This document shows, piece after piece, positions 41,712-49,308 of a DNA stretch of 49,308 nucleotides (positions are counted from its first letter, which is position 1; each line of letters begins with the position of its first letter). The translations under genes and the position numbers were made by a program. Under the pieces are notes generated by a model. The model searched no databases. It was not told where the DNA came from and worked only from the letters and a program-made list of their open reading frames with translations. Source of the stretch: Sphingobium sp. AS12. GTDB lineage: Bacteria; Pseudomonadota; Alphaproteobacteria; Sphingomonadales; Sphingomonadaceae. The stretch is taken from the NCBI RefSeq assembly GCF_019097845.1, contig NZ_JAHRGM010000022.1, forward strand, positions 1 through 49,308. The letters run 5' to 3'.

Positions 41712-41844
41712 CTGTCAACTTAATCGGATTATTTTCATATTAAGTTGTCAGCGGTCAAAATCGCCAATTTCAGCATCGCATTTCTGCGGGTTTCCGGCGA
41801 TGTGGTTGTCAGTCAACTAAACCACCGTTTTGTTGTCAGACAAC
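41712..41844. repeat. Cluster of GTTGTCAG repeats between type III res gene and recombinase operon
   Basis: GTTGTCAG occurs at 41744, 41805 and 41832 in the same orientation, and the related CTGTCAAC at 41712 in the opposite one. GTTGTC-A-GACAAC at 41832-41844 is a perfect palindrome. CAACTTAAT (41716-41724) and ATTAAGTTG (41739-41747) form a 9-bp inverted repeat around an AT-rich core, 53 bp before the 41663 start. It may hold the operator and promoter of that operon, or recombinase sites. No gene lies in 41664-41859. Confidence 0.55.
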
Positions 41845-41859
41845 TGGCCTGCGTGGCCC

Positions 41860-44196
41860 CTAAGCCCGAAGGCAGAGGTCTACCGCTCCGCCTAAAGTGG
41901 CACTGTGCTGCGGCTTCGGCTTACCCTGCCGTAGCGACCACACCGTATAACCAGATGACCCACTTTTCCGGCTAAACTCCCCAGTTGAAGCGACAGTCCA
42001 TTCGCCTTCCGTCACAAGTCTAATAACCAGCTCCGCACCATCCTCCATCTTATCAATATAAAATAGCTTCCGTCCGGCATCTTCCGTGATGAGGTGATCG
42101 CCCTTAGTGTCTAGGGCAAATACAATCTTATCAGACCACACTAGGAAGTCTGGGCTGAAGGTTTTCGTATTACCACGATCCAGAAGCGGGATGGTAAACC
42201 CTCCCTGGGATGGGTTCCTACACCAAACTTTCTTCGTCTTATCGAGAGCTTCAGCGAAGGTTTTTTCTAATCCGTTTAGATCGCTATAACCTTCATGCAG
42301 CGCATTCTTGAACCTAACCAACTTAGCCTCATCGACCGCGATGCGGTCAGGCGAATAAGGATGATCTAATGCGTTTTGCACGATAGCAGAGTTATCGACG
42401 TAGGCTTCTACCACACGCGCCGCTTGTTCTCGAAGATGGGTTGCAGCAGCACTCGTATATTCAACATGTGCATCGAACTTAGCCTGTTCGATATCACAAA
42501 GATTGATCGGACTTCTCTGTCGGTCTCCATGCGCAGGGAAAAGCTTGAGCACCTCTCTGCGAATGACCCAGCGCGCCGTAACACGGTTGCTGTGGGCCAT
42601 CTCAATCCATTCTTCCGACCCGTCGGTATCCCCACCCACGTCTTGGAGCACCTGAATGCGGTTCCCTTTCCCGGCGGTATTCACACCCCCCTGACGGTAG
42701 TCCTGCGTAGCGGAGATAATTGCGTCGATGGGCGCCCTGGCGTGGGTCGAGTCGACGGAAACGGTGGGGACGAAACGCTGTTTCAGCGCAGGAAGATACG
42801 GCCTGCTGCCTGAACTTGTCTCACGCTTCACGGTCAAGGTAATGTCGGGAATATCAGAAGCCAATTTGGCGCGTATATCGGTCAATATCGCTTCGAAGAC
42901 GCCTTTCTCATCCGTCCGGATATAGAAATGTGCGGTGTTCAAATTCGGCGAAGGATAGTGTTCGGCGTTAGGCTGCCTCAAAACTCGACCGACAACCTGT
43001 GTCACTTGCTCAGGGGAGCCCATCTCCTTGTCGATATACGCAAAAGCACATTCCGGATCATCCCACCCTTCCTGCAGACCCAGGTTAAAAATGATGTGTC
43101 GGAAATTACCACTGACAAAACGGTCATAATCGGCATCCCCGCCCGAAAGAAGGTTGAAGGACGGGGGAGGGGGGAACTTACCGTCAAACTTCAGGTCACA
43201 GTAAACCGCTATACTAGACGGATCGATGCCATACCCTTCAACCAAATGTCGCCAAATGAGGATCGGTCGAGCCTGCCTCTCACGAAACGGTCGAGCCGCG
43301 TCATCGCGGATAGAAACGCCATCAACCGTATTGGTAGTGCTGACGTAGATAGCCTTCGGCCGAATTGGCAATCCGAGAGCGACTGCAGATTCCTCCGCCC
43401 CCTTCATCTGCGAAAGCAGATCGTCAACGGCGCTTTCCATTGGGGTGACATAGCCACCGAGTAGAATGTGCTTCTTGACTAGACCCGAGGCCACGACATC
43501 TGAGCTTCGAACGGCAGTGATGAAGTCTGCGTCCTGCCACTTTTTGTCGCGCCTCAGCCGTTCTATTGTCGATCCCAGGGCCTCTGGAACACGCAATGTT
43601 GCACTTGCTGCAATCAGCGCGTCAGGCTCTAACTCTAGTAACAACTGGGTCTGCAAATTCGAAAGGTTGTGGCCCTCGTCATAGACGATGATGAATGGCC
43701 GCCTGCGACGCTGAGCATCCCGCCGCGCCTTCAGGAGATCCCATAATGATCGATCGGCAGCGTCAAGCTGGACGCGGTATATCTTCCGATCGCCCTCTTC
43801 TTTGTCTCGCTGAGTGAATTTGCCGACGGTAGCTACCAGTAGGAGCCCCCTGCTGGAATCCTCAACATCATCGACACGACAATCCATCAAGGGCTTAACG
43901 TCGTAGCCGCCAACCAATCCGGAGTATTTGCCATCCGCCAAATTAGCCAAGGTTTGCCATACGACAACCCGCCCCTTTGAAATCCACAGCACGACCGGCT
44001 CAATTGGCAGGCGGCTCCGAATCTGCTCAACGGTATCAGCGAGAATAAGAGTTTTCCCGCTACCGGTTATTGATGAAAGGTTCTGGTAGAATGGAACAAC
44101 TTGATTGCGACGAACCGTAAGCGGGTCTTCCATATACTGGACGAACCGTTCGGTTATCTGGGTCGAAGCATCGGCCTGGAATTTAAGCAGATCCAT
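41860..44196 (-). CDS. res: Type III restriction enzyme, Res subunit
   Basis: 778 residues. Walker A is SITGSGKTLI (about residue 45); the Walker B box is FIIVYDEGHNL, DEGH in place of DEAH. Helicase motifs IYVSTTN, FNLGLQEGWDDP and QVVGRVLRQP follow. A C-terminal nuclease domain is marked by FSPDFLVWSDKIVFALDTKG, a PD...DxK site. It translocates and cuts DNA with unmodified sites when bound to Mod. Its ATG shares a base with the mod stop (TAATG). Confidence 0.92.
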   Translation of the reverse strand: MDLLKFQADASTQITERFVQYMEDPLTVRRNQVVPFYQNLSSITGSGKTLILADTVEQIRSRLPIEPVVLWISKGRVVVWQTLANLADGKYSGLVGGYDVKPLMDCRVDDVEDSSRGLLLVATVGKFTQRDKEEGDRKIYRVQLDAADRSLWDLLKARRDAQRRRRPFIIVYDEGHNLSNLQTQLLLELEPDALIAASATLRVPEALGSTIERLRRDKKWQDADFITAVRSSDVVASGLVKKHILLGGYVTPMESAVDDLLSQMKGAEESAVALGLPIRPKAIYVSTTNTVDGVSIRDDAARPFRERQARPILIWRHLVEGYGIDPSSIAVYCDLKFDGKFPPPPSFNLLSGGDADYDRFVSGNFRHIIFNLGLQEGWDDPECAFAYIDKEMGSPEQVTQVVGRVLRQPNAEHYPSPNLNTAHFYIRTDEKGVFEAILTDIRAKLASDIPDITLTVKRETSSGSRPYLPALKQRFVPTVSVDSTHARAPIDAIISATQDYRQGGVNTAGKGNRIQVLQDVGGDTDGSEEWIEMAHSNRVTARWVIRREVLKLFPAHGDRQRSPINLCDIEQAKFDAHVEYTSAAATHLREQAARVVEAYVDNSAIVQNALDHPYSPDRIAVDEAKLVRFKNALHEGYSDLNGLEKTFAEALDKTKKVWCRNPSQGGFTIPLLDRGNTKTFSPDFLVWSDKIVFALDTKGDHLITEDAGRKLFYIDKMEDGAELVIRLVTEGEWTVASTGEFSRKSGSSGYTVWSLRQGKPKPQHSATLGGAVDLCLRA

Positions 44197-46226
44197 TAGT
44201 TTGCTTCGTCCTCTTCGTTATACCTGTCGCTACTTTCGTTGAGGCCCAGATGCGAGAGAATCTTGTCGGGTATCTTCCAGAAGCGGACATTCCGGCTCTG
44301 ATACACTTCATATCTGGCATACACGTTGTACGGTGGGGAAATCCCAGCCTTCTCTGCGTCTTTAAGGACACCCCGGTAGGTTTCTCGATCTAGCTGGCCG
44401 ACAGGCCCGCCATTATCCCAGATTATGAAGTAGCCCTCATTCTGTTCGTTCATGCCAACAAGGTAGAGATACCGGGGGTCATCCACTCGAATTAGATTCG
44501 GGCTTCCTCGGCGGTTTGGCTCCCAATGGGAGGTGATGACGACATCAATGAGTTCGTCTTTCTTCATGGAAAGCACGGTCTTTGCGTCGATCTGCCGGGT
44601 AAGCATTCTGAACTCGAACCCTCCGCCAAGCGGATCGGCCGTTACTGTGAACTTACCCTTCCCATCAGGACGCTCGCCCGTGACGGCATTTTTGAGCCGC
44701 AGCCAGGTGAGCGACCGTGCATATTTATCACCTCTCTCAGGGCTACCCTGTTCGACCAGGATGAAGCGGCGATCACTGCCGGTATCGTTATTCAATTCTA
44801 AAACGGCGTGTCCGGTTGTTCCCGATCCACCGTAGGGGTCGAACACAAGCCCGTTCGGCGGACACCAGAGTTGGATGATCTTTTTGATAAGTCGCAGAGG
44901 CTTGACGGTCTGGAACCCGTGCCCCTTACCAACGATAGCATCCAGTTCATTAAGCCCAGCCTGTGAGTGCCCGGACTCGGCGTGGTCCCACGATTGAGCG
45001 CCTAGCAGTTCGGCGCTCTCATATTCTTCATCAGCCCAATAAGTCCATGGAATACGACCCTTAACTACTTTATCAATGTACCTCTTTACGGAAGGTCGGC
45101 CTCCACCAACTTTGCCGTTTTTTGAATCATTGAAAAAGAACAGCGGCCATGACTTCGCTTGCCGGGTAGCAATCGAGCTTTCAATAGCCTTAGTCACCGC
45201 AGCATCATCAGCGGGATCATAGCCTTTGAGGGCGACCTTGGACCCCTTGATAACAAGCGCCGGCCCACGGCGATCGCCTAAGTCACGCTCTTCATATTTG
45301 ACGCCTGTAGCCTGTAGAGAAGCCCGTATTTCAGCGCGGCTTAGCCGCCAGTGATGAGACGACTTTGGCGCTACCGGAAGAGAAGCGTATTCCCCCTCTG
45401 GGTAGTGGAGTACGCCCGTATAGGGGGATTGCACCGCAAAGGAGGTAGTCGTGCGATGTTGCGGTGCGGTGGCATCTCCACCGCGCCAGCCTCCCTCGGG
45501 ATCAAAATCAGTATTATCATAGCGCGCGTCCATCGCATCATCGCGTGGAAGCAAACCAGTCTTCCCTAATGAAGCATCGCGTGCGTAAACTAGAACGTAC
45601 TCAGTTGCAGTAGACAGGTGATTTGTCTTCTTAGGAGAGTAGGTCTTCTGCCAATTAATGATGCCAATTCGGTTTTCTTCCCCGAAAACCTCGTCCATTA
45701 ACATGCCTAGATGAAACAACTCATTGTCATCGATGCAAACCGCGATGATCCCACTCGGCTTCAGCATAGACTTCATCATCTGAAGTCTAGGCATTATTGC
45801 CTTAATCCATTTCGTATGACGTGATCCGTCATCCTTGGCTACCAAGGTTCCAAGATTTGGATCGTTTGGGTCGGTATCCCATTTGTCATTGTATCGGAAC
45901 TGTTGACCCGTGTTGTATGGCGGGTCTGTTACGATCAAGTCGACCTGACCACGGTATTTATATAGCGTAACCATTGCTTGAAGGTTTTCACCTTCGACCA
46001 GCAGATTCTTCGCTTGGTCAGCAGGCTCCCCAACATGCAGCTTCGGTTCACGGCGAGTCACCCGTGGACGGACGCGCCGGGCAATCTCAACAGCGGTTCG
46101 CTTGCCATGGAACGTCAACGCGACCCCATTGCTCAGCATAGATTTTACCAGCTTTACGAGGTCTTCGCGATCGAGATGGTCAATCGCGACAGCCGGATCG
46201 CTAGGGTTGCTGCCGTTTTGGTCCAT
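44196..46226 (-). CDS. mod: Type III DNA methyltransferase, Mod subunit
   Basis: ATG 46226 (MDQNGSNPSD) has GAAGG nine bases upstream; a TTG at 46250 is also possible. About 676 residues. Motif IV is LIVTDPPYNTG (about residue 110) and motif I is VFDPYGGSGTTGHAVLELN late in the protein, the beta-class order of type III N6-adenine Mods. It methylates the recognition site and gives the Res complex its specificity. The target sequence cannot be read from this. No simple repeat for phase variation is present. Confidence 0.93.
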   Translation of the reverse strand: MDQNGSNPSDPAVAIDHLDREDLVKLVKSMLSNGVALTFHGKRTAVEIARRVRPRVTRREPKLHVGEPADQAKNLLVEGENLQAMVTLYKYRGQVDLIVTDPPYNTGQQFRYNDKWDTDPNDPNLGTLVAKDDGSRHTKWIKAIMPRLQMMKSMLKPSGIIAVCIDDNELFHLGMLMDEVFGEENRIGIINWQKTYSPKKTNHLSTATEYVLVYARDASLGKTGLLPRDDAMDARYDNTDFDPEGGWRGGDATAPQHRTTTSFAVQSPYTGVLHYPEGEYASLPVAPKSSHHWRLSRAEIRASLQATGVKYEERDLGDRRGPALVIKGSKVALKGYDPADDAAVTKAIESSIATRQAKSWPLFFFNDSKNGKVGGGRPSVKRYIDKVVKGRIPWTYWADEEYESAELLGAQSWDHAESGHSQAGLNELDAIVGKGHGFQTVKPLRLIKKIIQLWCPPNGLVFDPYGGSGTTGHAVLELNNDTGSDRRFILVEQGSPERGDKYARSLTWLRLKNAVTGERPDGKGKFTVTADPLGGGFEFRMLTRQIDAKTVLSMKKDELIDVVITSHWEPNRRGSPNLIRVDDPRYLYLVGMNEQNEGYFIIWDNGGPVGQLDRETYRGVLKDAEKAGISPPYNVYARYEVYQSRNVRFWKIPDKILSHLGLNESSDRYNEEDEAN

Positions 46227-46281
46227 GCTTGCTACCTTCGTCTCATTCAAAATTCGTCTTTGGTCTTATGGCACCAGAGAG

Positions 46282-46296
46282 GAACAAAACAAGAAC
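46282..46296. promoter_or_regulatory. LexA (SOS) box between mod and the SRAP gene pair
   Basis: GAAC-AAAACAA-GAAC, a perfect GTTC-N7-GTTC on the minus strand. It is 56 bp from the mod start and 156 bp from the small gene before SRAP. It may control either direction or both. Confidence 0.7.
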
Positions 46297-46451
46297 GTAA
46301 GCGCCTGCACCCCCCGACCTATTCCTTTAGCCACAGAGCGCCTCTGGAGAAAGGCCAAGCTCATAGCCAAAATGGTTATTCTCTAATCTGGCGTTGCTGT
46401 GGCCCTTCTGACGCTGCGCGCTCATTCGCTGAATGCGTTGCTGCGGAGGCA

Positions 46452-46610
46452 ATGGTGAGGCATCCTCGCCAAATGGACACTGAACCTATCGGATATGAAG
46501 AATCTGCGCGCATCGTTGAAGCGTTCGCTGAAAGCGAGGAAGAGCCGCGAGTGCTTGAGCTGCTGGCGGAGCTGGCAACAGCCATTCGCGCGCGGGCATT
46601 GAACGACTGA
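46452..46610 (+). CDS. Small hypothetical protein before the SRAP gene
   Basis: ATG 46452 has GGAGG five bases upstream. It encodes 52 residues (MVRHPRQMDTEPIGYEESAR, then acidic helix FAESEEEPRVLELLAELATA). The stop is six bases before the SRAP start, so the two are one operon. There is no recognised family. Confidence 0.6.
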   Translation: MVRHPRQMDTEPIGYEESARIVEAFAESEEEPRVLELLAELATAIRARALND

Positions 46611-46616
46611 CAGGCC

Positions 46617-47249
46617 ATGTGCAATCGCGCCCGCATGTCGAACGAGCCGGAAACGTTATGGGGTTCTGCGGCTAAACTCTTTAGTGAGCGTCCCCGTGAC
46701 AACCGCTTCAGCCCGAACGAGCTGCGGCCAAAAAGCCGGAACTACGTTGTGCGCGAGCAGGACGGTGAGCGCGCCTGGGACGTGATGACGTGGGACGTGC
46801 TGGGCGGTAAGGCCAAATGGCCCATGACGAATGTCCGCAATCTAGCACTTCCCCAATGGCGCAAACTCGCTGAAAAGCCGGAAAACCGCTGCATCGTCCC
46901 TCTAACCGAGTTTTGCGAGTTCACGCCCGATAAGCATGACCTGGGCGACGGGAAGCCACCGCTCAAAGGCGAGATGTGGTTCGCCGTGCCGGAACAACCG
47001 GTGTTTGCTGTGGCGGGCTTCTGGCAACACACAGAGGCGGGCAGGGGGTTCACTATGGTGACATGCGATCCCAACGCCTTGGTTGCGCCGATTCATCCCA
47101 AAGCAATGATTACAATCCTCGATCCGGAGAACGTGGATGTCTGGCTTCGCGGCTCCTACGATGACGTGGTGCAACTCCAAATGCCGTTCGATCCGGATCA
47201 AATGACAGTACGTGGCCCGGTTTTCCCGACGCGAAGCCCTGTAGCCTAG
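46617..47249 (+). CDS. SRAP-domain protein (YedK/HMCES family)
   Basis: 210 residues starting MCNRARM, so Cys2 becomes the N-terminal catalytic residue after methionine removal. FCEFTP supplies the glutamate, and APIHPKAMITIL the conserved histidine. The family forms a DNA-protein crosslink with abasic sites in ssDNA and shields them (family knowledge). Its presence in a leading region would protect the entering single strand. A LexA box lies upstream. Confidence 0.92.
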   Translation: MCNRARMSNEPETLWGSAAKLFSERPRDNRFSPNELRPKSRNYVVREQDGERAWDVMTWDVLGGKAKWPMTNVRNLALPQWRKLAEKPENRCIVPLTEFCEFTPDKHDLGDGKPPLKGEMWFAVPEQPVFAVAGFWQHTEAGRGFTMVTCDPNALVAPIHPKAMITILDPENVDVWLRGSYDDVVQLQMPFDPDQMTVRGPVFPTRSPVA

Positions 47250-47266
47250 GAGGCGGCCCGCAAACT

Positions 47267-48166
47267 CTATCGCTCGCGATCGTCGTCGCGACGGGGAGGG
47301 GCAGGAGGCCTATCCTTACCGTGCGCCAGGTCGGGACTGCGCTGCGGATCTCGGGCTGGAATGACGCCATGTTTTTGCAGGATCGGGGTCAGCCTCTCAA
47401 TCTCGCGCTGCTTATATTGGGCCTCCTGCGGCGAAAGAGGTCGATTGCGCTCGCGCTCCACCAGCTCTCGGGCGCGAGGCTCGCCCGCGCGCGCTGGCCC
47501 GGTAAGGTCGAAGCTATGGATTACTTCGCCGCCGCGCCGGTAGACCGTGAGCCTGTCGGCAAGGCGCCCGTCCTGAATCCGGTCCAGCGTGTCGAGCATC
47601 CCGCGCAAGGCATTCTGGTGGGCCTCGGTCGTCGTCATCCGCCCGATACCCCGGCTCTCCTTCTGCGCCGCATATCGCTGCAACACTCCAAGGCTCGACA
47701 TTTCGGGACTGACGGCCAGGGCTCGCGCATCGGTTCGGAACCCCGCATCCCTGAATTGCTGCAAGGTCGCCGCAACCGTCTCGGGGTTGCGCATCGTGCC
47801 TTCCACCAGAACATTGACGCGCCGCTGTGCGGCCTCGGCAATGGCTTTCTCGACCAATCGGCCAGAATCGCGGTCGGTATAGAAGGCCGCGGTTTTGTCG
47901 TCTGCGCGCTGCAAGCTCTTATAGTGAGGCAAATAGGCGCGAAGATCATCACCGATGATTTTCACCATTCCGCCACTGCCCGCAAATTCGCGGGTAGCAT
48001 GGTTCTGCATGGGGGTTTTGCCGGAGCCGGGTTGCCCTCCTAGAATAATCGCGGTCGGCTGCTCGACACTCTCCGCGCCCCTGAAAAGGCGGGGAGCTAC
48101 GCGGGTTTCATAGATTTTCTGTAGGGCGTCGGGTGAGAGGCTATGACGTTCTGGGTCGCGGTCCAT
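47267..48166 (-). CDS. Zeta-type toxin kinase
   Basis: 299 residues. Walker A is ILGGQPGSGKT (residues 41-51). VKIIGDDLRAYLPHY and VNVLVEGTMRNPETV match the zeta toxin fold (UDP-N-acetylglucosamine kinase group). RYAAQKESRGIGRMTTTEAHQNA continues the domain. The C-terminal 70 residues are charged and proline-rich. It lies nine bases behind a 100-residue gene that is probably the antitoxin. The operon starts with a LexA box. Confidence 0.87.
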   Translation of the reverse strand: MDRDPERHSLSPDALQKIYETRVAPRLFRGAESVEQPTAIILGGQPGSGKTPMQNHATREFAGSGGMVKIIGDDLRAYLPHYKSLQRADDKTAAFYTDRDSGRLVEKAIAEAAQRRVNVLVEGTMRNPETVAATLQQFRDAGFRTDARALAVSPEMSSLGVLQRYAAQKESRGIGRMTTTEAHQNALRGMLDTLDRIQDGRLADRLTVYRRGGEVIHSFDLTGPARAGEPRARELVERERNRPLSPQEAQYKQREIERLTPILQKHGVIPARDPQRSPDLAHGKDRPPAPPRRDDDRER

Positions 48167-48174
48167 GCTGCCTC

Positions 48175-48477
48175 TTAGGCAGCGATAGGGACGGCCTCGG
48201 CGGCGTCACGCGCGCGAACGATCGCGCTATATTCGGAGAGAACTTGGCGGACATTCTCGGTGTCGGTCACGTTGAGCGAGTGCATGATTGCGGTCGCCTG
48301 ATCCGTCCGCATTTCGAGCCATTCGATCCGCGCCGCGCTGGGAGCGGCCCGCTCCTGCTCAAGCGCAATCTGCTCGCTATACCCGGCTATCACGTCATTG
48401 ATGGCCTCAAGCGCCGCCTCGTAGGCAACCGCCTGATCTTGGGTCCACATGGGGCTAGTCTCGCCACTCATCGTCAT
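48175..48477 (-). CDS. Putative antitoxin of the zeta operon
   Basis: 100 residues from ATG 48477; ATG 48471 is an alternative. A helical, acidic protein: QDQAVAYEAALEAINDVIAG, then IEWLEMRTDQATAIMHSLNV. There is no DNA-binding motif. It is encoded directly before zeta, as epsilon-like antitoxins are. It does not visibly resemble classic epsilon, so the call rests on position and size. Confidence 0.6.
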   Translation of the reverse strand: MTMSGETSPMWTQDQAVAYEAALEAINDVIAGYSEQIALEQERAAPSAARIEWLEMRTDQATAIMHSLNVTDTENVRQVLSEYSAIVRARDAAEAVPIAA

Positions 48478-48501
48478 GCCTTTCCTATAGCATCAAGTCT
48501 T

Positions 48502-48516
48502 GAACGAATAAAGAAC
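48502..48516 (-). promoter_or_regulatory. LexA (SOS) box upstream of the zeta operon
   Basis: The + strand reads GAAC-GAATAAA-GAAC, a perfect GTTC-N7-GTTC facing the operon. It ends 25 bp before the ATG at 48477, so a bound repressor would cover the promoter or the transcript start. Confidence 0.75.
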
Positions 48517-48536
48517 GGCCTCGATCATGCGGAAGG

Positions 48537-48565
48537 GGCCGGTAGAGCGGAAGGCTCCACCGGCC
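48537..48565. other. Long hairpin between zeta operon and ParB-like gene
   Basis: GGCCGGTAGAGC (48537-48548) and GCTCCACCGGCC (48554-48565) pair at 11 of 12 positions around GGAAG. It may be an attenuator or an additional structured entry promoter for the zeta operon. There is no gene in 48478-48656. Confidence 0.5.
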
Positions 48566-48628
48566 AGCAAGACGAACAACCTTGGAGATTTCGCCTTCGT
48601 CCTCGGTTGCTCGGAAACTCATATAGCT

Positions 48629-48650
48629 GCGGGGGACCGAAGCCCCCCGC
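48629..48650 (-). terminator. Terminator of the ParB-like gene
   Basis: GCGGGGG (48629-48635) pairs with CCCCCGC (48644-48650), directly beyond the stop at 48657. The T-run is poor. Confidence 0.5.
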
Positions 48651-48656
48651 CATCGA

Positions 48657-49308
48657 TCAAGCGGCCTCGTCGATCTGTTCGTGATCGTCGTCCCCCAGCT
48701 CGTCGCCCTCGTCGCCCTCATCGGCTTCATCGGCCTCCGGTTCCTCCTTGGCGGGGAGGGGTTCAACGGTTGCGCTCTCCATGAAGTCGGGGAGCCAGTT
48801 CACTGCCTCGGCAACATCGTCGGGATGAAGGCCAAGCAACTTGGCGTCCTCTTCGTCGCAATTCGCAATGCGGGCACAGAAGGCGGCGGTTTCGTTGCCC
48901 TTCATGCCCTTTGCACGATCTGACAGACCCCACGTTTCGAGAAGGGCAAGCCGGGCTTTGTTGGAGAAGGTGCTGAAAAACGCCTCGTCTAGCTCGACCG
49001 TATCGCGCCAGCGTCCAAAACCGGGCTCGGCCTCGATGCAGTTGGCAAGCTCACGCACCATGCGCGGGGTGCGACCGTCGGAGTAAACCGAAGTGGTCGC
49101 CATGAGCATGTGACCGGCGATCATCGCCGCCACCTTGTTCTTGTCCGTGGCGGGCAGATTGCGGAACAGCGCGAAGCCCTCAATCGGATCGCGAGCCGTC
49201 ATCCACTCGCCCGACGCCAAGCCCTCCTTGGTGGTGAGCCACGCCGCGCGCTCGGGTCGGCTTCCGACAAGATCGTGAATCTTGGTGGTGCCATCCTCGT
49301 CATGGGGA
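48657..49308 (-). CDS. Large ParB-like protein, C-terminal part (continues from base 1)
   Basis: This is the end of the gene that starts at 1632; residue 532 of the whole protein is the methionine at 49220, which equals base 39. This portion includes WMTARDPIEGFALFRNLPAT and a helical region (VAAMIAGHMLMATTSVYSDG), then an acidic tail (EADEADEGDEGDELGDDDHE). The tail resembles those that contact SSB-like or basic partners, but this is only an impression. Bases 49182-49308 duplicate 1-127. The stop at 48657 is followed by a hairpin. Confidence 0.85.
   Translation of the reverse strand, partial: PHDEDGTTKIHDLVGSRPERAAWLTTKEGLASGEWMTARDPIEGFALFRNLPATDKNKVAAMIAGHMLMATTSVYSDGRTPRMVRELANCIEAEPGFGRWRDTVELDEAFFSTFSNKARLALLETWGLSDRAKGMKGNETAAFCARIANCDEEDAKLLGLHPDDVAEAVNWLPDFMESATVEPLPAKEEPEADEADEGDEGDELGDDDHEQIDEAA
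49182..49308. repeat. Terminal direct repeat marking circularity (copy 2)
   Basis: Identical to bases 1-127. Not a biological repeat; see copy 1. Confidence 0.95.

Noticed and set aside
41712..41844. CRISPR array
   Set aside because: Repeats are only 8-13 bases, unequally spaced and partly inverted, and no cas gene exists in the window.
43002..43464. Frame break or inactivation in the type III Res helicase due to DEGH in place of DEAH
   Set aside because: All other helicase motifs and the nuclease PD...DxK site are intact and the frame is unbroken; single changes in this box occur in active enzymes.
1..49308. The 127-bp terminal direct repeat as a phage-like terminal redundancy or transposon end
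   Set aside because: Length is exactly 127 bases, equal to a common assembler k-mer, and a gene reads in phase over the join. There are no phage genes. A circular plasmid explains it.

Overview
The window is a complete circular plasmid of about 49.2 kb. Its last 127 bases (49182-49308) repeat bases 1-127 exactly, which is the signature of a circular contig cut open by a k-mer assembler, and a large ParB-like gene reads straight across the join. Gene content, GC-rich codon use, SOS boxes of the alphaproteobacterial form GTTC-N7-GTTC and a vir-type conjugation system with EexN point to an alphaproteobacterium, most likely a sphingomonad (Sphingomonas/Sphingobium/Novosphingobium group). The host assignment is inference from style, not from a marker gene.

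Layout. (1) 14.1-27.3 kb, + strand: a full VirB/VirD4-type (MPF-T) secretion system, virB1 to virB11 with three consecutive VirB2-like pilin genes, an EexN entry-exclusion lipoprotein and the VirD4 coupling protein. (2) 27.67-34.29 kb: a transposon-like element with near-perfect 33-bp inverted ends, only decayed tnpA and tnpR remnants, and metal cargo: RcnR/DmeR-type regulator, DmeF exporter, DUF4142, DUF1259, ChrB, ChrA and DUF2490 proteins. (3) 34.3-36.9 kb: a HPHVH-type relaxase, a double ribbon-helix-helix accessory protein, and an oriT whose nic-like TATCCTGC lies on the + strand. (4) 37.3-49.2 kb continuing through 1-13.9 kb: the leading region in transfer order, encoded mostly on the minus strand. 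It carries ParA/RHH partition with AT-rich repeats, two SSBs, a serine recombinase, a type III restriction-modification system, an SRAP (YedK-like) protein, a zeta toxin operon, the large ParB-like protein, a three-gene nuclease cassette, UmuDC, a secreted nuclease, ArdC, a Toprim/zinc protein and a probable replication-type winged-helix protein, then small XRE-type regulators.

How it fits together. If the nic call is right, the + strand enters the recipient 5'-first from 36909, and minus-strand genes are the ones that could be transcribed from that single strand. ssb, ardC, the restriction-modification genes and the ParB-like gene all have that orientation. The ParB-like gene and ardC are preceded by paralogous 235-bp leaders. 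Their predicted hairpins are kept by compensatory base changes, which suggests single-stranded promoters like the Frpo elements of F, or structured mRNA leaders. Three GTTC-N7-GTTC boxes place umuDC, the zeta operon and the mod/SRAP interval under probable LexA control, so arrival as ssDNA, SOS and post-segregational control look linked.

The strongest candidates for something not well described are the covarying leader pair, the three-gene nuclease cassette at 2.0-4.1 kb (PD-(D/E)XK-like, PD-(D/E)XK-like, GIY-YIG), and the SOS-box-controlled zeta operon.
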